Below are positions 1 to 6,120 of a stretch of DNA of 9,024 bases, one piece after another (the stretch's first letter is position 1; every line of letters begins with the position of its first letter). The translations under genes were made by a program, and so were the position numbers. The notes beneath the pieces are model-generated. The model was not told where the DNA came from. It made no database searches and worked only from the letters and a program-made list of their open reading frames with translations. Origin of the DNA: Steroidobacteraceae bacterium (GTDB lineage Bacteria; Pseudomonadota; Gammaproteobacteria; Steroidobacterales; Steroidobacteraceae); the NCBI GenBank assembly GCA_013044085.1, contig JABEVI010000187.1, positions 1 through 9,024 of the forward strand, read 5' to 3'.

Positions 1-758
1 CTAGTGCGAGCCATATGTTCCGCGATCTGATGCCGAAACTTTGTGACCGCTATTACGTCGTGGCACCCGATTTGCCTGGGTTTGGCATGACCGAGCAGCC
101 GGCGCGGGACAAGTTTACCTACAGTTTCGAGAATATCGCCAAGGTGATCGGCCGCTTCACCGAAGTGCTCGGTCTCGGCAAGTTTGCAATCTACGTCTTC
201 GATTATGGCGCACCCGTGGGTTTCCGCCTGGCAGTCAAGCACCCTGAGCGGATTACCGCGATCATAACCCAAAATGGCAATACCTATCTTGAGGGCGTGT
301 CCGATGCCTTCGCGCCAATCCAAGCCTATTGGAGCGAGCCAAGCCAAGCCAACCGCGATGCCCTGCGCGGCTTACTGGCTCCACAGACGACTTTGTTTCA
401 GTACACCCACGGCGTCGCGGACCCGAGTTTGGTTTCACCCGATGGCCGCAATTTAGACGATTTCTATTTGGCGCGGCCGGGTAATACCGAAATTCAGCTG
501 GACCTGCTGCTCGACTACCAGTCCAACGTCGCCCTCTACGGCACCATTCAGGCATATCTGCGCCAGCATCAGCCGCCGGTATTAGCGGTATGGGGCAAGA
601 ACGATCCGTTCTTCATCCCGCCCGGCGCCGAGGCGTTCAAGCGCGATGTGCCTTCGGCCGACATCCGCTTCTTCGATAGCGGTCATTTCGCCCTGGAGAC
701 CCATGCTCGAGAAATCGGCCTAGCGATGCGCGAATTCCTTGCCAAACATATCGGCTGA
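1..758 (+). CDS. Alpha/beta hydrolase with Asp nucleophile (haloalkane dehalogenase / epoxide hydrolase type), 5' partial
   Basis: The gene enters from the left edge. The first in-frame ATG (base 15) is not the real start: the preceding codons read S-A-S-H and align with the S-S-R-Q stretch just after the HGFP oxyanion motif of the paralogue at 1912-2862, so the start and HGFP lie outside the window. Seen, numbered from that ATG: APDLPGFG at about 17-24, the nucleophile elbow FDYGAPVG with Asp63, VWGKNDPFF with the likely acid Asp, and GHFALE with the catalytic His near the C-terminus. An Asp nucleophile is typical of hydrolases that form an ester intermediate with haloalkanes or epoxides; the substrate is unknown. 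No signal peptide or membrane segment is visible in the part present. It is followed after 35 bases by the SnoaL-like gene, probably in the same transcript. Family assignment is firm; the exact reaction is inference. Confidence 0.9.
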   Translation, partial: SASHMFRDLMPKLCDRYYVVAPDLPGFGMTEQPARDKFTYSFENIAKVIGRFTEVLGLGKFAIYVFDYGAPVGFRLAVKHPERITAIITQNGNTYLEGVSDAFAPIQAYWSEPSQANRDALRGLLAPQTTLFQYTHGVADPSLVSPDGRNLDDFYLARPGNTEIQLDLLLDYQSNVALYGTIQAYLRQHQPPVLAVWGKNDPFFIPPGAEAFKRDVPSADIRFFDSGHFALETHAREIGLAMREFLAKHIG

Positions 759-793
759 CGCCCCATCGCCCACCAAATCCACGGAGACTTAAA

Positions 794-1180
794 ATGCTAA
801 CACTCACTGATATTGTTGCCTCCTTTTACAACAAACTCAAATCTGGTGATGCGGCTGGCGCACTGGGTCTGATGGCTCCAGACATCGAATGGATCACGAT
901 GTGGCACTACAAGGTGGATGGCCGTGGACCGGAGCGCGTCGCTGAGGGCTTGTTCAAGCCGCTGATGGATGAGTGGACTAGCTTTGCGCTCGTCCCGTCC
1001 GAGTTCATCACCGAGGGCGACGGCGTTGTCTCACTTGGGGACTTCACCGGCGTGCACGGTGCGACGGGAAAGACCGCCCACGCCAGATACGCCCATGTCT
1101 GGACCGTCGCGGACGGCAGGATCACCCGCTTTCGCCAATATATCGATACGTTGGCGGTCGCCGAGGCCCGGCTGTCCTGA
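794..1180 (+). CDS. SnoaL-like / NTF2-fold (nuclear transport factor 2 family) protein
   Basis: A 128-residue cytoplasmic protein of the usual size for a single cone-shaped alpha+beta NTF2 domain. The N-terminal helix (about 5-28: IVASFYNKLKSGDAAGALGL) is followed by the typical M-x-P-D-I-E-W segment, a loop with GPERVAEGLF, and C-terminal strands ending H-V-W-T-V-A-D-G-R-I-T-R-F-R-Q-Y-I-D-T. This W/D-G-R-I-x-x-F-x-x-Y-x-D ending is the common signature of SnoaL-like and ketosteroid-isomerase-like proteins. The start is well supported: GGAG at 783-786, seven bases before the ATG. Members act as isomerases, cyclases, dehydratases or ligand-binding partners; which applies here cannot be told. 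Its place between an alpha/beta hydrolase and an azoreductase-type flavoprotein suggests a role on the same small-molecule substrate. Confidence 0.88.
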   Translation: MLTLTDIVASFYNKLKSGDAAGALGLMAPDIEWITMWHYKVDGRGPERVAEGLFKPLMDEWTSFALVPSEFITEGDGVVSLGDFTGVHGATGKTAHARYAHVWTVADGRITRFRQYIDTLAVAEARLS

Positions 1181-1249
1181 ACAGGCCCCAGACCCTTTTT
1201 GACATCAAATCCGGCAGGGCGGACGCGCTACAATCACAAGGAATTGATC

Positions 1250-1888
1250 ATGGCCAAACTACTATATGTGCGGGCGTCGCCCCGTGGCGAAGAGTCGAAA
1301 TCGGCGCAGTTGGCAGAAGCTTATCTGGGTAGCCTTCGCAAGGCTAATCCCGATCTTGAGGTCGACACGTTATCGGTCTGGGACGCTGATCTTCCGGTAT
1401 TCGACGGTAATAAGGTCGCTGCAAAAATCAACGTGATGACAGGTGAGCGTCATAACGCCGTTCAGAGAACCGCCTGGGGCCAGATTATCGAGATCGCTGG
1501 CCGGTTCATTGCGGCCGACCGCTATCTCTTTGCCGTGCCCATGTGGAACAGCGGTATCCCGTATCGGCTGAAACACTACATCGATGTTATTCATCAGCCA
1601 GGAATGCTCTGGGGTTTGAATCCGGAAACTGGCTATTTTGGTTTGCTCGAAAACAAGCACGCCACACTCGTGCTGACCTCGGGCGCGTATGCCGCAGAAT
1701 TCCCCTCGCCCGCCTTCGGAGTCGATCTGCATTCAACCTATATGCGCGCCTGGCTCAATCAGGCTGGCGTCGCGGCGATCGACGAAATCCGGTTCCAGCC
1801 GACATTGTTGACGCAAGACCCGGCAGGAGATTTCGAACGGGCCAAACAGACTGCAATTGATCTCGCCCTGGCACATAACCGCGTCTAG
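1250..1888 (+). CDS. azoR: FMN-dependent NADH-azoreductase (AzoR-type flavodoxin-fold oxidoreductase)
   Basis: A 212-residue protein of normal AzoR length. It starts MAKLLYVRASPRGEESKS, the first beta strand and phosphate-binding loop of the flavodoxin-like fold. It continues with the FMN-site segment PMWNSGIPYRLKHYIDVIHQ (about 97-116), which matches the P-M-Y/W-N-x-x-I-x-x-x-L-K-x-Y-x-D pattern of AzoR, then a G-x-L-x-x-K-x-A-x-L-V-L-T-S-G core strand. The family reduces quinones, azo bonds and other electrophiles with NAD(P)H through FMN in the cytosol. An earlier in-frame ATG at 1199 exists, but its 17 extra residues do not fit the family. The ATG at 1250 has AAGGA at 1238-1242 and begins directly at the conserved strand. 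The gene lies 69 bases after the SnoaL-like gene and 23 before the second hydrolase. The natural substrate is unknown; quinone reductase is at least as likely as azo dye reductase. Confidence 0.9.
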   Translation: MAKLLYVRASPRGEESKSAQLAEAYLGSLRKANPDLEVDTLSVWDADLPVFDGNKVAAKINVMTGERHNAVQRTAWGQIIEIAGRFIAADRYLFAVPMWNSGIPYRLKHYIDVIHQPGMLWGLNPETGYFGLLENKHATLVLTSGAYAAEFPSPAFGVDLHSTYMRAWLNQAGVAAIDEIRFQPTLLTQDPAGDFERAKQTAIDLALAHNRV

Positions 1889-1911
1889 GCCAATCGTAAA
1901 AGGAGAAAACC

Positions 1912-2862
1912 ATGGAAAACCGTCACCCTCACAAGGCCGGCACCACCGCTGTCACGCAAGACCGCGCGATGGTGAAGGAAGTTGCACCGCTGCAGTCCAT
2001 CAGCGCCACGACGACCTATCATCGGGTGAACGTCGACGGCGTTGGGATCTTTTACCGTGAAGCCGGGCCCCGGGACGCTTCCACCGTGGTCTTGCTGCAT
2101 GGTTTTCCAACCTCGTCACGCCAGTTCGAGGGATTAATCCCGCTCCTCGCACCCCACTATCACGTCATCGCGCCCGACTATCCTGGCTTCGGACAAAGCG
2201 ATGCGCCAGCGCCCTCGGTCTATCGCTATAGCTTTGATCAGCTCGCCAAAACGATGGATCGATTTCTGGATCTCCTGGGCATCGACAGCTACGTTCTCTA
2301 CATCCACGATTATGGCGCGCCCGTGGGATTCCGCATGATGCTCGCCCGGCCCGAACGACTGCGAGCGCTGATCACTCAGAACGGTAATGCGTATGAAGAG
2401 GGGCTTGGCCCGAAATGGGCGAAGATCGCCGAGTTCTGGGCCGACCCGGAGGCTCATCCCGAAGTGATTGATGCCTTCCTCTCCTTCGTGGGCACAGAAC
2501 AGCGCCATGTCGCTGGCACCAGCCATCCTGAACGCTACAACCCAGCAAGCTGGACCGATGAATTCGCGCATTTGTCAAAGGCTGGTCAGCGCGAAATCCA
2601 GTCGGCACTGCTCTACGATTATCGCACCAACGTTGCCTCCTACTCGGCTTGGCAGAGTTGGTTGCGCGCGCACCAACCTCCAACGCTGATCGTCTGGGGA
2701 TCTAATGATCCGTCATTCGTCGCTGCGGGTGCCGAGGCATTCAAGCGCGACCTTCCAGACGCCGAGCTGCTTCTGCTCGATGCAGGGCATTTCGCGCTCG
2801 ATGAACAGACTGATGTGATTGCACAGCTAATCCTGGGGTTCATGGCTAGGCATTTGACCTGA
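1912..2862 (+). CDS. Alpha/beta hydrolase with Asp nucleophile (haloalkane dehalogenase / epoxide hydrolase type)
   Basis: A complete 316-residue hydrolase with a strong ribosome binding site (AGGAG at 1901-1905, six bases before the ATG). Motifs in order: HGFP oxyanion motif 63-66, APDYPGFG 87-94, nucleophile elbow IHDYGAPVG with Asp133, a cap region about 160-245, VWGSNDPSF with Asp266, and AGHFALDE with His293. The Asp-Asp-His set is complete, so it should be active with an alkyl-enzyme ester intermediate. The first 36 or so residues are hydrophilic, lie ahead of the fold and do not look like a signal peptide; Met20 would be an alternative start but lacks such a site. It is a clear paralogue of the partial gene at the left edge: shared stretches include DYGAPVGFR, the ITQNGN segment, QPP-x-L-x-VWG, and AGAEAFKRD or its PGAEAFKRD variant. 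Proteins of this type are often annotated as haloalkane dehalogenases; the substrate here is unproven. Confidence 0.92.
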   Translation: MENRHPHKAGTTAVTQDRAMVKEVAPLQSISATTTYHRVNVDGVGIFYREAGPRDASTVVLLHGFPTSSRQFEGLIPLLAPHYHVIAPDYPGFGQSDAPAPSVYRYSFDQLAKTMDRFLDLLGIDSYVLYIHDYGAPVGFRMMLARPERLRALITQNGNAYEEGLGPKWAKIAEFWADPEAHPEVIDAFLSFVGTEQRHVAGTSHPERYNPASWTDEFAHLSKAGQREIQSALLYDYRTNVASYSAWQSWLRAHQPPTLIVWGSNDPSFVAAGAEAFKRDLPDAELLLLDAGHFALDEQTDVIAQLILGFMARHLT

Positions 2863-2875
2863 ACACCGCATACAG

Positions 2876-2927
2876 TTGCTCCATAACGACCGTGGGAACA
2901 GTCGGTGCATAACCGGCGTTGGAGCAA
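2876..2927 (+). repeat. Imperfect inverted repeat (possible RNA hairpin) in the intergenic gap
   Basis: TTGCTCC at 2876-2882 pairs with GGAGCAA at 2921-2927. After a two-base bulge, AACG pairs with CGTT, giving about 11 pairs around a loop of roughly 28 bases that can itself form a short CGAC/GTCG stem. It lies between the second hydrolase and the DUF1348 gene. No U-run follows, so it is not a standard intrinsic terminator; an RNA-processing site or a chance repeat are both possible. Confidence 0.35.
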
Positions 2928-2969
2928 GAGCGCACTCGCCATACCGACGGCGATGAAAGGAACCGACCT

Positions 2970-3278
2970 ATGATCCGCCTGCCGATTCCTCCCTTCACCG
3001 AGGAAAGTGCCATACAGAAAGTGCGTGCGGCTGAGGATGCATGGAACACCCGATCCCCCGAGCGAGTTGTTCCTGCCTACACGCCCGACAGTCGCTGGCG
3101 GAATCGCGTCGAATTCTTGAATGGCCGCATCGAGATTGAAGCCTTCCTCACTCGCAAATGGTCGCGCGAACTCGATTATCGGCTCATTAAGCAACTCTGG
3201 ACGTTCGCAGGCAACCGCATCGCCGTCCGCTTCGCCTACGAATACCACGACGGCAGCGGCCAATGGTTTCGTTGTTGA
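2970..3278 (+). pseudogene. DUF1348 (NTF2-like) gene, 3' end removed by an insertion element
   Basis: The product starts MIRLPIPPFTEESAIQKVRA and continues with EDAWNTRSPERV, AYTPDSRWRNR, FLTRKWSRELDYRLIK and NRIAVRFAYEYHDGSGQWFR, a near-textbook DUF1348 sequence of the NTF2-like fold. From memory, family members are about 150 residues and continue after WFR with a segment like SYGNENWEF. Here the reading frame reaches the CGT for Arg at 3270-3272 and then enters the inverted-repeat element, whose first six bases TGTTGA give Cys and stop. About 50 C-terminal residues, including the last beta strands, are lost, and no matching continuation is seen after the element. The start at 2970 is chosen over the upstream TTG because of the GAAAGGA at 2955-2961 and the conserved N-terminus. 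The 102-residue remnant is probably non-functional, though expression of a shortened protein cannot be excluded. Confidence 0.85.
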
Positions 3279-3348
3279 TTTTCACTGAGATCTGACCCGG
3301 GGTTTTCGTCGAGATTTGACCCGGGTCAGATCTCAGTGAAAATCAACA
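3273..3348. mobile_element. 76-base insertion-sequence shell with perfect 28-base inverted ends (IS21-like)
   Basis: The left arm 3273-3300 begins TGTTGATTTTCACTGAGATC and is an exact reverse complement of the right arm 3321-3348. The 20-base centre holds TTCGTCGAGATTTGAC, which with the following CCGG (3305-3324) is a diverged direct copy of the arm's TTCACTGAGATCTGACCCGG. Tips reading TGT...ACA plus multiple copies of the end repeat inside the terminus are known for IS21-family elements; assignment to that family is my inference from memory. No istA or istB coding sequence remains. The flanks (TTCGT before, GTCAG after) show no target duplication. It may be an internally deleted element, a MITE-like derivative, or what is left after a deletion between two copies. 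Confidence 0.7.
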
Positions 3349-3434
3349 GTCAGGACTGTGAAACGGGCGAAACGCCAATCGAGGCCATCGAGCGTCGTTC
3401 TATCGAAGCCGCCGACGGACGGTCGCGGGAGCGC

Positions 3435-4241
3435 TCAGAGCCGTCCCGGCACATTGCGAAAGAGATAGCTTATGATCGTCTCTGCAACGGCATCAGTTTG
3501 CTCCGGGAACAGAGCGTGGCCAGCGGCTTTGATAACCGTGGTTATCACCCGGTCGCCAAGTTCGCTCCGGAGGTCGCCCCACTCGTCGCGAACATGGAAC
3601 GGGTCGTGCTCAGCAATGATCTCGAGGATCGGCGCGGCTCCCGCACCCCAATAGAGCGCGGGGTTCAAACGCTTGACGGCTTCGTGCTGCATTGTAAGCG
3701 TCGCCGGATACCAGCCGGACAACCAGACTGACGGGTCGTGCCCCGGAGCAAAGAAGGCGAGCTTTAGCGCGGCGAGCCGCTCGCTGTCCGGGAGGGTCAG
3801 GTCACCCGCCCGGAAGGGAGCCCCGTTGACCTCCGGGTCTACGGTGCGGCCGGAGGCGGCGGCGAGGATGACGGTTGCAACCCTATCCGGATGGTTGGTC
3901 GCCAACACCCGCGCGACGAAGTTCCCGAACGCGTGGCCGAGAACGACCGCGGGGGCGCGGCCGAGCTGTTCAATGACGGCCGCAACGTCATCGGCCAGGT
4001 CTTCCATCGTGACGTCCTGCATAGGTCCCGTCGAGCCGGCGATCCCGCGGGGCTGTGGGCGCAGGACGCGGTGGCCGGCCGCGGCAAGCGAGGCGGCCAG
4101 TCGGTCAAAGTCCTCGCCGCTGCCTCGCCCGTAGGAGGGCAGCACGACGACATCGCGCCCCCCGCTGCCAGAACGTTGTCCGTCGACATAGGTCTCGAGC
4201 CGGACCGGCCCTGTCGTGACGACCTCGCTGTACCTATTCAT
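3435..4241 (-). CDS. Alpha/beta hydrolase-fold protein with Ala in place of the nucleophile (GHAFG elbow)
   Basis: A 268-residue alpha/beta-hydrolase-fold protein, last gene of the minus-strand operon. Seen: strand with VVVLPSYGRGSGEDF near residues 31-45, RVLRPQPRGIAGSTG 58-72, nucleophile elbow LGHAFGNFVAR, EHDPFHV with the acid at Asp213, and AGHALFPE with His242. The elbow has Ala104 where Ser, Cys or Asp normally sits, read directly as GCG on the minus strand at 3932-3930; the acid and His are kept. I recall other proteins with G-H-A-[FY]-G-N elbows annotated as alpha/beta hydrolases, so this may be a subfamily trait and not a mutation. The protein could be a non-hydrolytic lyase, a binding protein, or use water activated by His. 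The ATG at 4241 overlaps the TGA of the upstream SMP-30-like gene (TGATG), and a GTG one codon earlier is an alternative. There is no good ribosome binding site, which points to translational coupling. Confidence 0.88.
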   Translation of the reverse strand: MNRYSEVVTTGPVRLETYVDGQRSGSGGRDVVVLPSYGRGSGEDFDRLAASLAAAGHRVLRPQPRGIAGSTGPMQDVTMEDLADDVAAVIEQLGRAPAVVLGHAFGNFVARVLATNHPDRVATVILAAASGRTVDPEVNGAPFRAGDLTLPDSERLAALKLAFFAPGHDPSVWLSGWYPATLTMQHEAVKRLNPALYWGAGAAPILEIIAEHDPFHVRDEWGDLRSELGDRVITTVIKAAGHALFPEQTDAVAETIISYLFRNVPGRL

Positions 4242-5260
4242 CACCGACCCGCCGTCGCGTACGCCGGAGCTTCGCCGACGGTGGCCGGCCGCAGCTCAAT
4301 GCGCAGCAGTGCGGCGTCGCGGATGATGCCGTCGGGCGGCGGGGCGGTCCGGCCACCGTCGATGGTGACGTAGGCCACACGCCCCATATCCGATGGGCCC
4401 CGGCCCCATGCGGCGCTCGACGGTCCGACGAGCCGCTCGTCAAACGGATCGCCGACGATGTGCCGCACTTCACTCCCATGACCTGGGGCGAGCGGGACCC
4501 GGTCGATCGTGTTGCCGCGGTGACGGGTCACGTAGGCGAAGCCGGCAATCTCGTCGATGCAGAAATCGTCAGTCTTGTCGATCGCCGCGACGAACTCCGG
4601 GAGACCTGCAGGATCCAACGTGTCCCGATCAACTGCGATCCGCATGAACACCTGCTGCGCCGTCGAGGTGTAGTAAACATACCCAGTCTTCGGACCGTAG
4701 TGGATCCCGTTGATCCCAGGTTGGGGCGGTGGCGCGACCTCGCTGTCGAGATCCATGCTCATGGTCGGATGTTGCATCCAGATCCTTGCGCGTGCGTCGC
4801 GAGCGCCAGGGCTCAGGTCAATCCTCCAGATGAGGCCGGCGAAACAGTCAGCGATCAGCATCACGCCGGGCGCGACCAGGCAACTTCCGTTCAGCGCTCG
4901 GACTCGGTAATCGAACGTATAGATGATCTCCGGTGCGACAGGTTCGCCGGGCGCCCATCCGTTAAGGTCGATCCGGGCGAGGTGGGATTCGTGCGTTGTG
5001 TAGCCGTCGCTGAGGCTGACGATGAAGATGTCCGGCTCTACCTCGACGACGCCCATCACGATGTTCTCGAAGGTGTGGACGATCATAGGTTTGGCGTCGA
5101 GGCTCGGTTCGGGTCCCGGGACGCACCAGAGCTCCTTGTGGAGCAGCGAGCTGACGAGAACAGAGCCGTCGCTGCGGACTGCCAGGTTCTCGAGGAAGTA
5201 GCCCTTCGGGAAGTACGCGACTGGCGTCAGCGCGACCGCAGGAATGGGTGCTATTGGCAT
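4241..5260 (-). CDS. SMP-30 / gluconolactonase-like beta-propeller protein
   Basis: A 339-residue protein without signal peptide, the size of a six-bladed propeller. It has repeated blade-like strands such as ENLAVRSDGSVLVSS (24-38), LIADCFAGLIWRIDL (135-149), INGIHYGPKTGYVYYTST (183-200) and IDEIAGFAYVTRH (235-247). Glu24, Asn184 and an Asp among 231-236 lie where the SMP-30/gluconolactonase/LRE family places its metal ligands (Glu, Asn, Asp). Such enzymes open lactones or related esters with a divalent metal, but many paralogues are uncharacterised and the blade repeats are divergent here, so lactonase activity is an inference. The start at 5260 has GGAG at 5270-5267, six bases upstream; a nearby ATG is out of frame. 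It overlaps the end of the 70-residue ORF by ten bases and its own stop overlaps the next start by one, so it sits mid-operon and tightly coupled. Confidence 0.82.
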   Translation of the reverse strand: MPIAPIPAVALTPVAYFPKGYFLENLAVRSDGSVLVSSLLHKELWCVPGPEPSLDAKPMIVHTFENIVMGVVEVEPDIFIVSLSDGYTTHESHLARIDLNGWAPGEPVAPEIIYTFDYRVRALNGSCLVAPGVMLIADCFAGLIWRIDLSPGARDARARIWMQHPTMSMDLDSEVAPPPQPGINGIHYGPKTGYVYYTSTAQQVFMRIAVDRDTLDPAGLPEFVAAIDKTDDFCIDEIAGFAYVTRHRGNTIDRVPLAPGHGSEVRHIVGDPFDERLVGPSSAAWGRGPSDMGRVAYVTIDGGRTAPPPDGIIRDAALLRIELRPATVGEAPAYATAGR

Positions 5261-5463
5261 GCCATGCTCCGTTTCAAACCATCAGTGAGGAGAGCGATCA
5301 AATTCGCGTCTCGTTGAACGACCCAGCGCTTCGCGGAGTGTCGTAGGCGAAGAGCGGGATGAGGCGCCCAGGCAATGTCCGGGGATTCAGCGACGGCGGC
5401 CAAATCCACCGAGACAGCGACGCCGCCTTCTGGGACCCAGACGTGGGGGTTGTCAGCGACCAT
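5251..5463 (-). CDS. Unrecognised 70-residue protein between coupled operon genes
   Basis: The ORF begins MVADNPHVWVPEGGVAVSVD and ends LTDGLKRSMACQ. I do not recognise a family. Support for being a real gene is positional: its ATG overlaps the last 11 bases of the CMD gene and its stop overlaps the first 10 bases of the SMP-30-like gene, filling a 192-base gap on the operon strand with no room to spare. Its third codon positions are mostly G or C, as in the neighbours. The composition is soluble, with no membrane segment or signal peptide, several Trp (VWVP, IAWAP, KRWVV), and a basic C-terminal half. No clear ribosome binding site precedes it, so translation would rely on coupling. The frame remains open upstream to another ATG at 5523, inside the CMD gene. 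It could also be a remnant of a larger gene, or non-coding leader for the SMP-30-like gene. Confidence 0.45.
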   Translation of the reverse strand: MVADNPHVWVPEGGVAVSVDLAAVAESPDIAWAPHPALRLRHSAKRWVVQRDANLIALLTDGLKRSMACQ

Positions 5464-6088
5464 AGCCGAGCGCCTGACTGCTCTGGCTGCGGACCGGGCT
5501 GGGAGCGGGGATCTCGAAGGCATTGAGCAGCCCGCACACCGTCTGATAGATGCCCACCAGAATGACGATGTCGAGCACGCCTTGGCGTCCGAAGCTGTCT
5601 TCGGCCATCCGGTAGAGGCTGTTGTCGATACGGCGTTCGACCGTAAGCTGTCTGGCCACGCGATGGGCGATCAGTTCTTCCGGCTGGAGGCCGTCGGGGG
5701 TCTCACCCGCGACCAACGAGATGACGACGTCTTCGGGTAGACCGGCGTGGCCGGCGACGGCGGAGTGGGCGTACAGTTCATACTTCGCCTGCCAAACGCT
5801 TCCGACGGTTAGGATGATCACTTCGCGGGTCCGTGCGGTCAGGACACTGTGATTGACCTCGACGTACTGAAGTTCGAGGAAGCTCTTACCCAACTCCGGG
5901 TGCAGAAGGGCCGGATTGAACGGCCCGATGAACCTTCCCTCTCCATCTTGGGCGAGGAAAGAGGAGGCGCCGGCCCAGGGTACCACAGTGCTGGTCATCT
6001 CGTCGAAGAAACGCTGCTGTTGGGCGGTCAGAGAGCTGTAGTCTGCGAGCGGCAATCGGCCGCCCAGGGGGATCGGGGTGGGGGACAT
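5453..6088 (-). CDS. Carboxymuconolactone decarboxylase family protein (211 aa)
   Basis: The product starts MSPTPIPLGGRLPLADYSSL and carries the CMD/AhpD-like helical core, seen as HSVLTARTREVIILTVGSVWQAKYELYAHSAVA followed by AGLPEDVVISLVAG. A second conserved part is EELIAHRVARQLTVERRIDN...GVLDIVILVGIYQTVCGLLNAFEIP. The AhpD-type Cys-x-x-Cys pair is absent; the only Cys is near the C-terminus, so peroxidase-type redox activity is unlikely and a decarboxylase- or isomerase-like role fits better. The frame is open up to an ATG at 6193, inside the preceding gene, but the start at 6088 has AAGGAAA at 6102-6096, seven bases upstream, and the conserved N-terminus begins there. It follows the first CMD gene after 32 bases. 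Two unlike CMD proteins in one operon may form a hetero-oligomer or act on successive intermediates; that is inference. Confidence 0.87.
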   Translation of the reverse strand: MSPTPIPLGGRLPLADYSSLTAQQQRFFDEMTSTVVPWAGASSFLAQDGEGRFIGPFNPALLHPELGKSFLELQYVEVNHSVLTARTREVIILTVGSVWQAKYELYAHSAVAGHAGLPEDVVISLVAGETPDGLQPEELIAHRVARQLTVERRIDNSLYRMAEDSFGRQGVLDIVILVGIYQTVCGLLNAFEIPAPSPVRSQSSQALGYGR

Positions 6089-6120
6089 TGTCGGGTTTCC
6101 TTGGGTCCGGCGGTTGGAGG

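Noticed and set aside
1165..1200. Possible terminator after the SnoaL-like gene (CTGT/ACAG stem, then a T-run at 1196-1200)
   Set aside because: The stem has only four pairs, overlaps the stop codon and is separated from the T-run by several bases. The operon seems to continue into the azoreductase gene.
3273..3348. Reading the inverted repeat as an intrinsic terminator or attachment site
   Set aside because: The arms are 28 bases with TGT...ACA tips and an internal direct copy of the end repeat. This fits insertion-sequence termini better, and there is no terminal U-run or adjacent recombinase gene.
3336..3731. 131-residue plus-strand ORF starting inside the inverted-repeat element
   Set aside because: Most of it is antisense to the Ala-elbow hydrolase gene, which has clear family motifs. 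Its first part (3349-3434) matches nothing I recognise.
4460..5317. 285-residue plus-strand ORF
   Set aside because: It is the shadow of the SMP-30-like gene on the minus strand. Its translation is rich in Asp, Arg and Val with no domain, as expected for antisense of a GC-rich gene.
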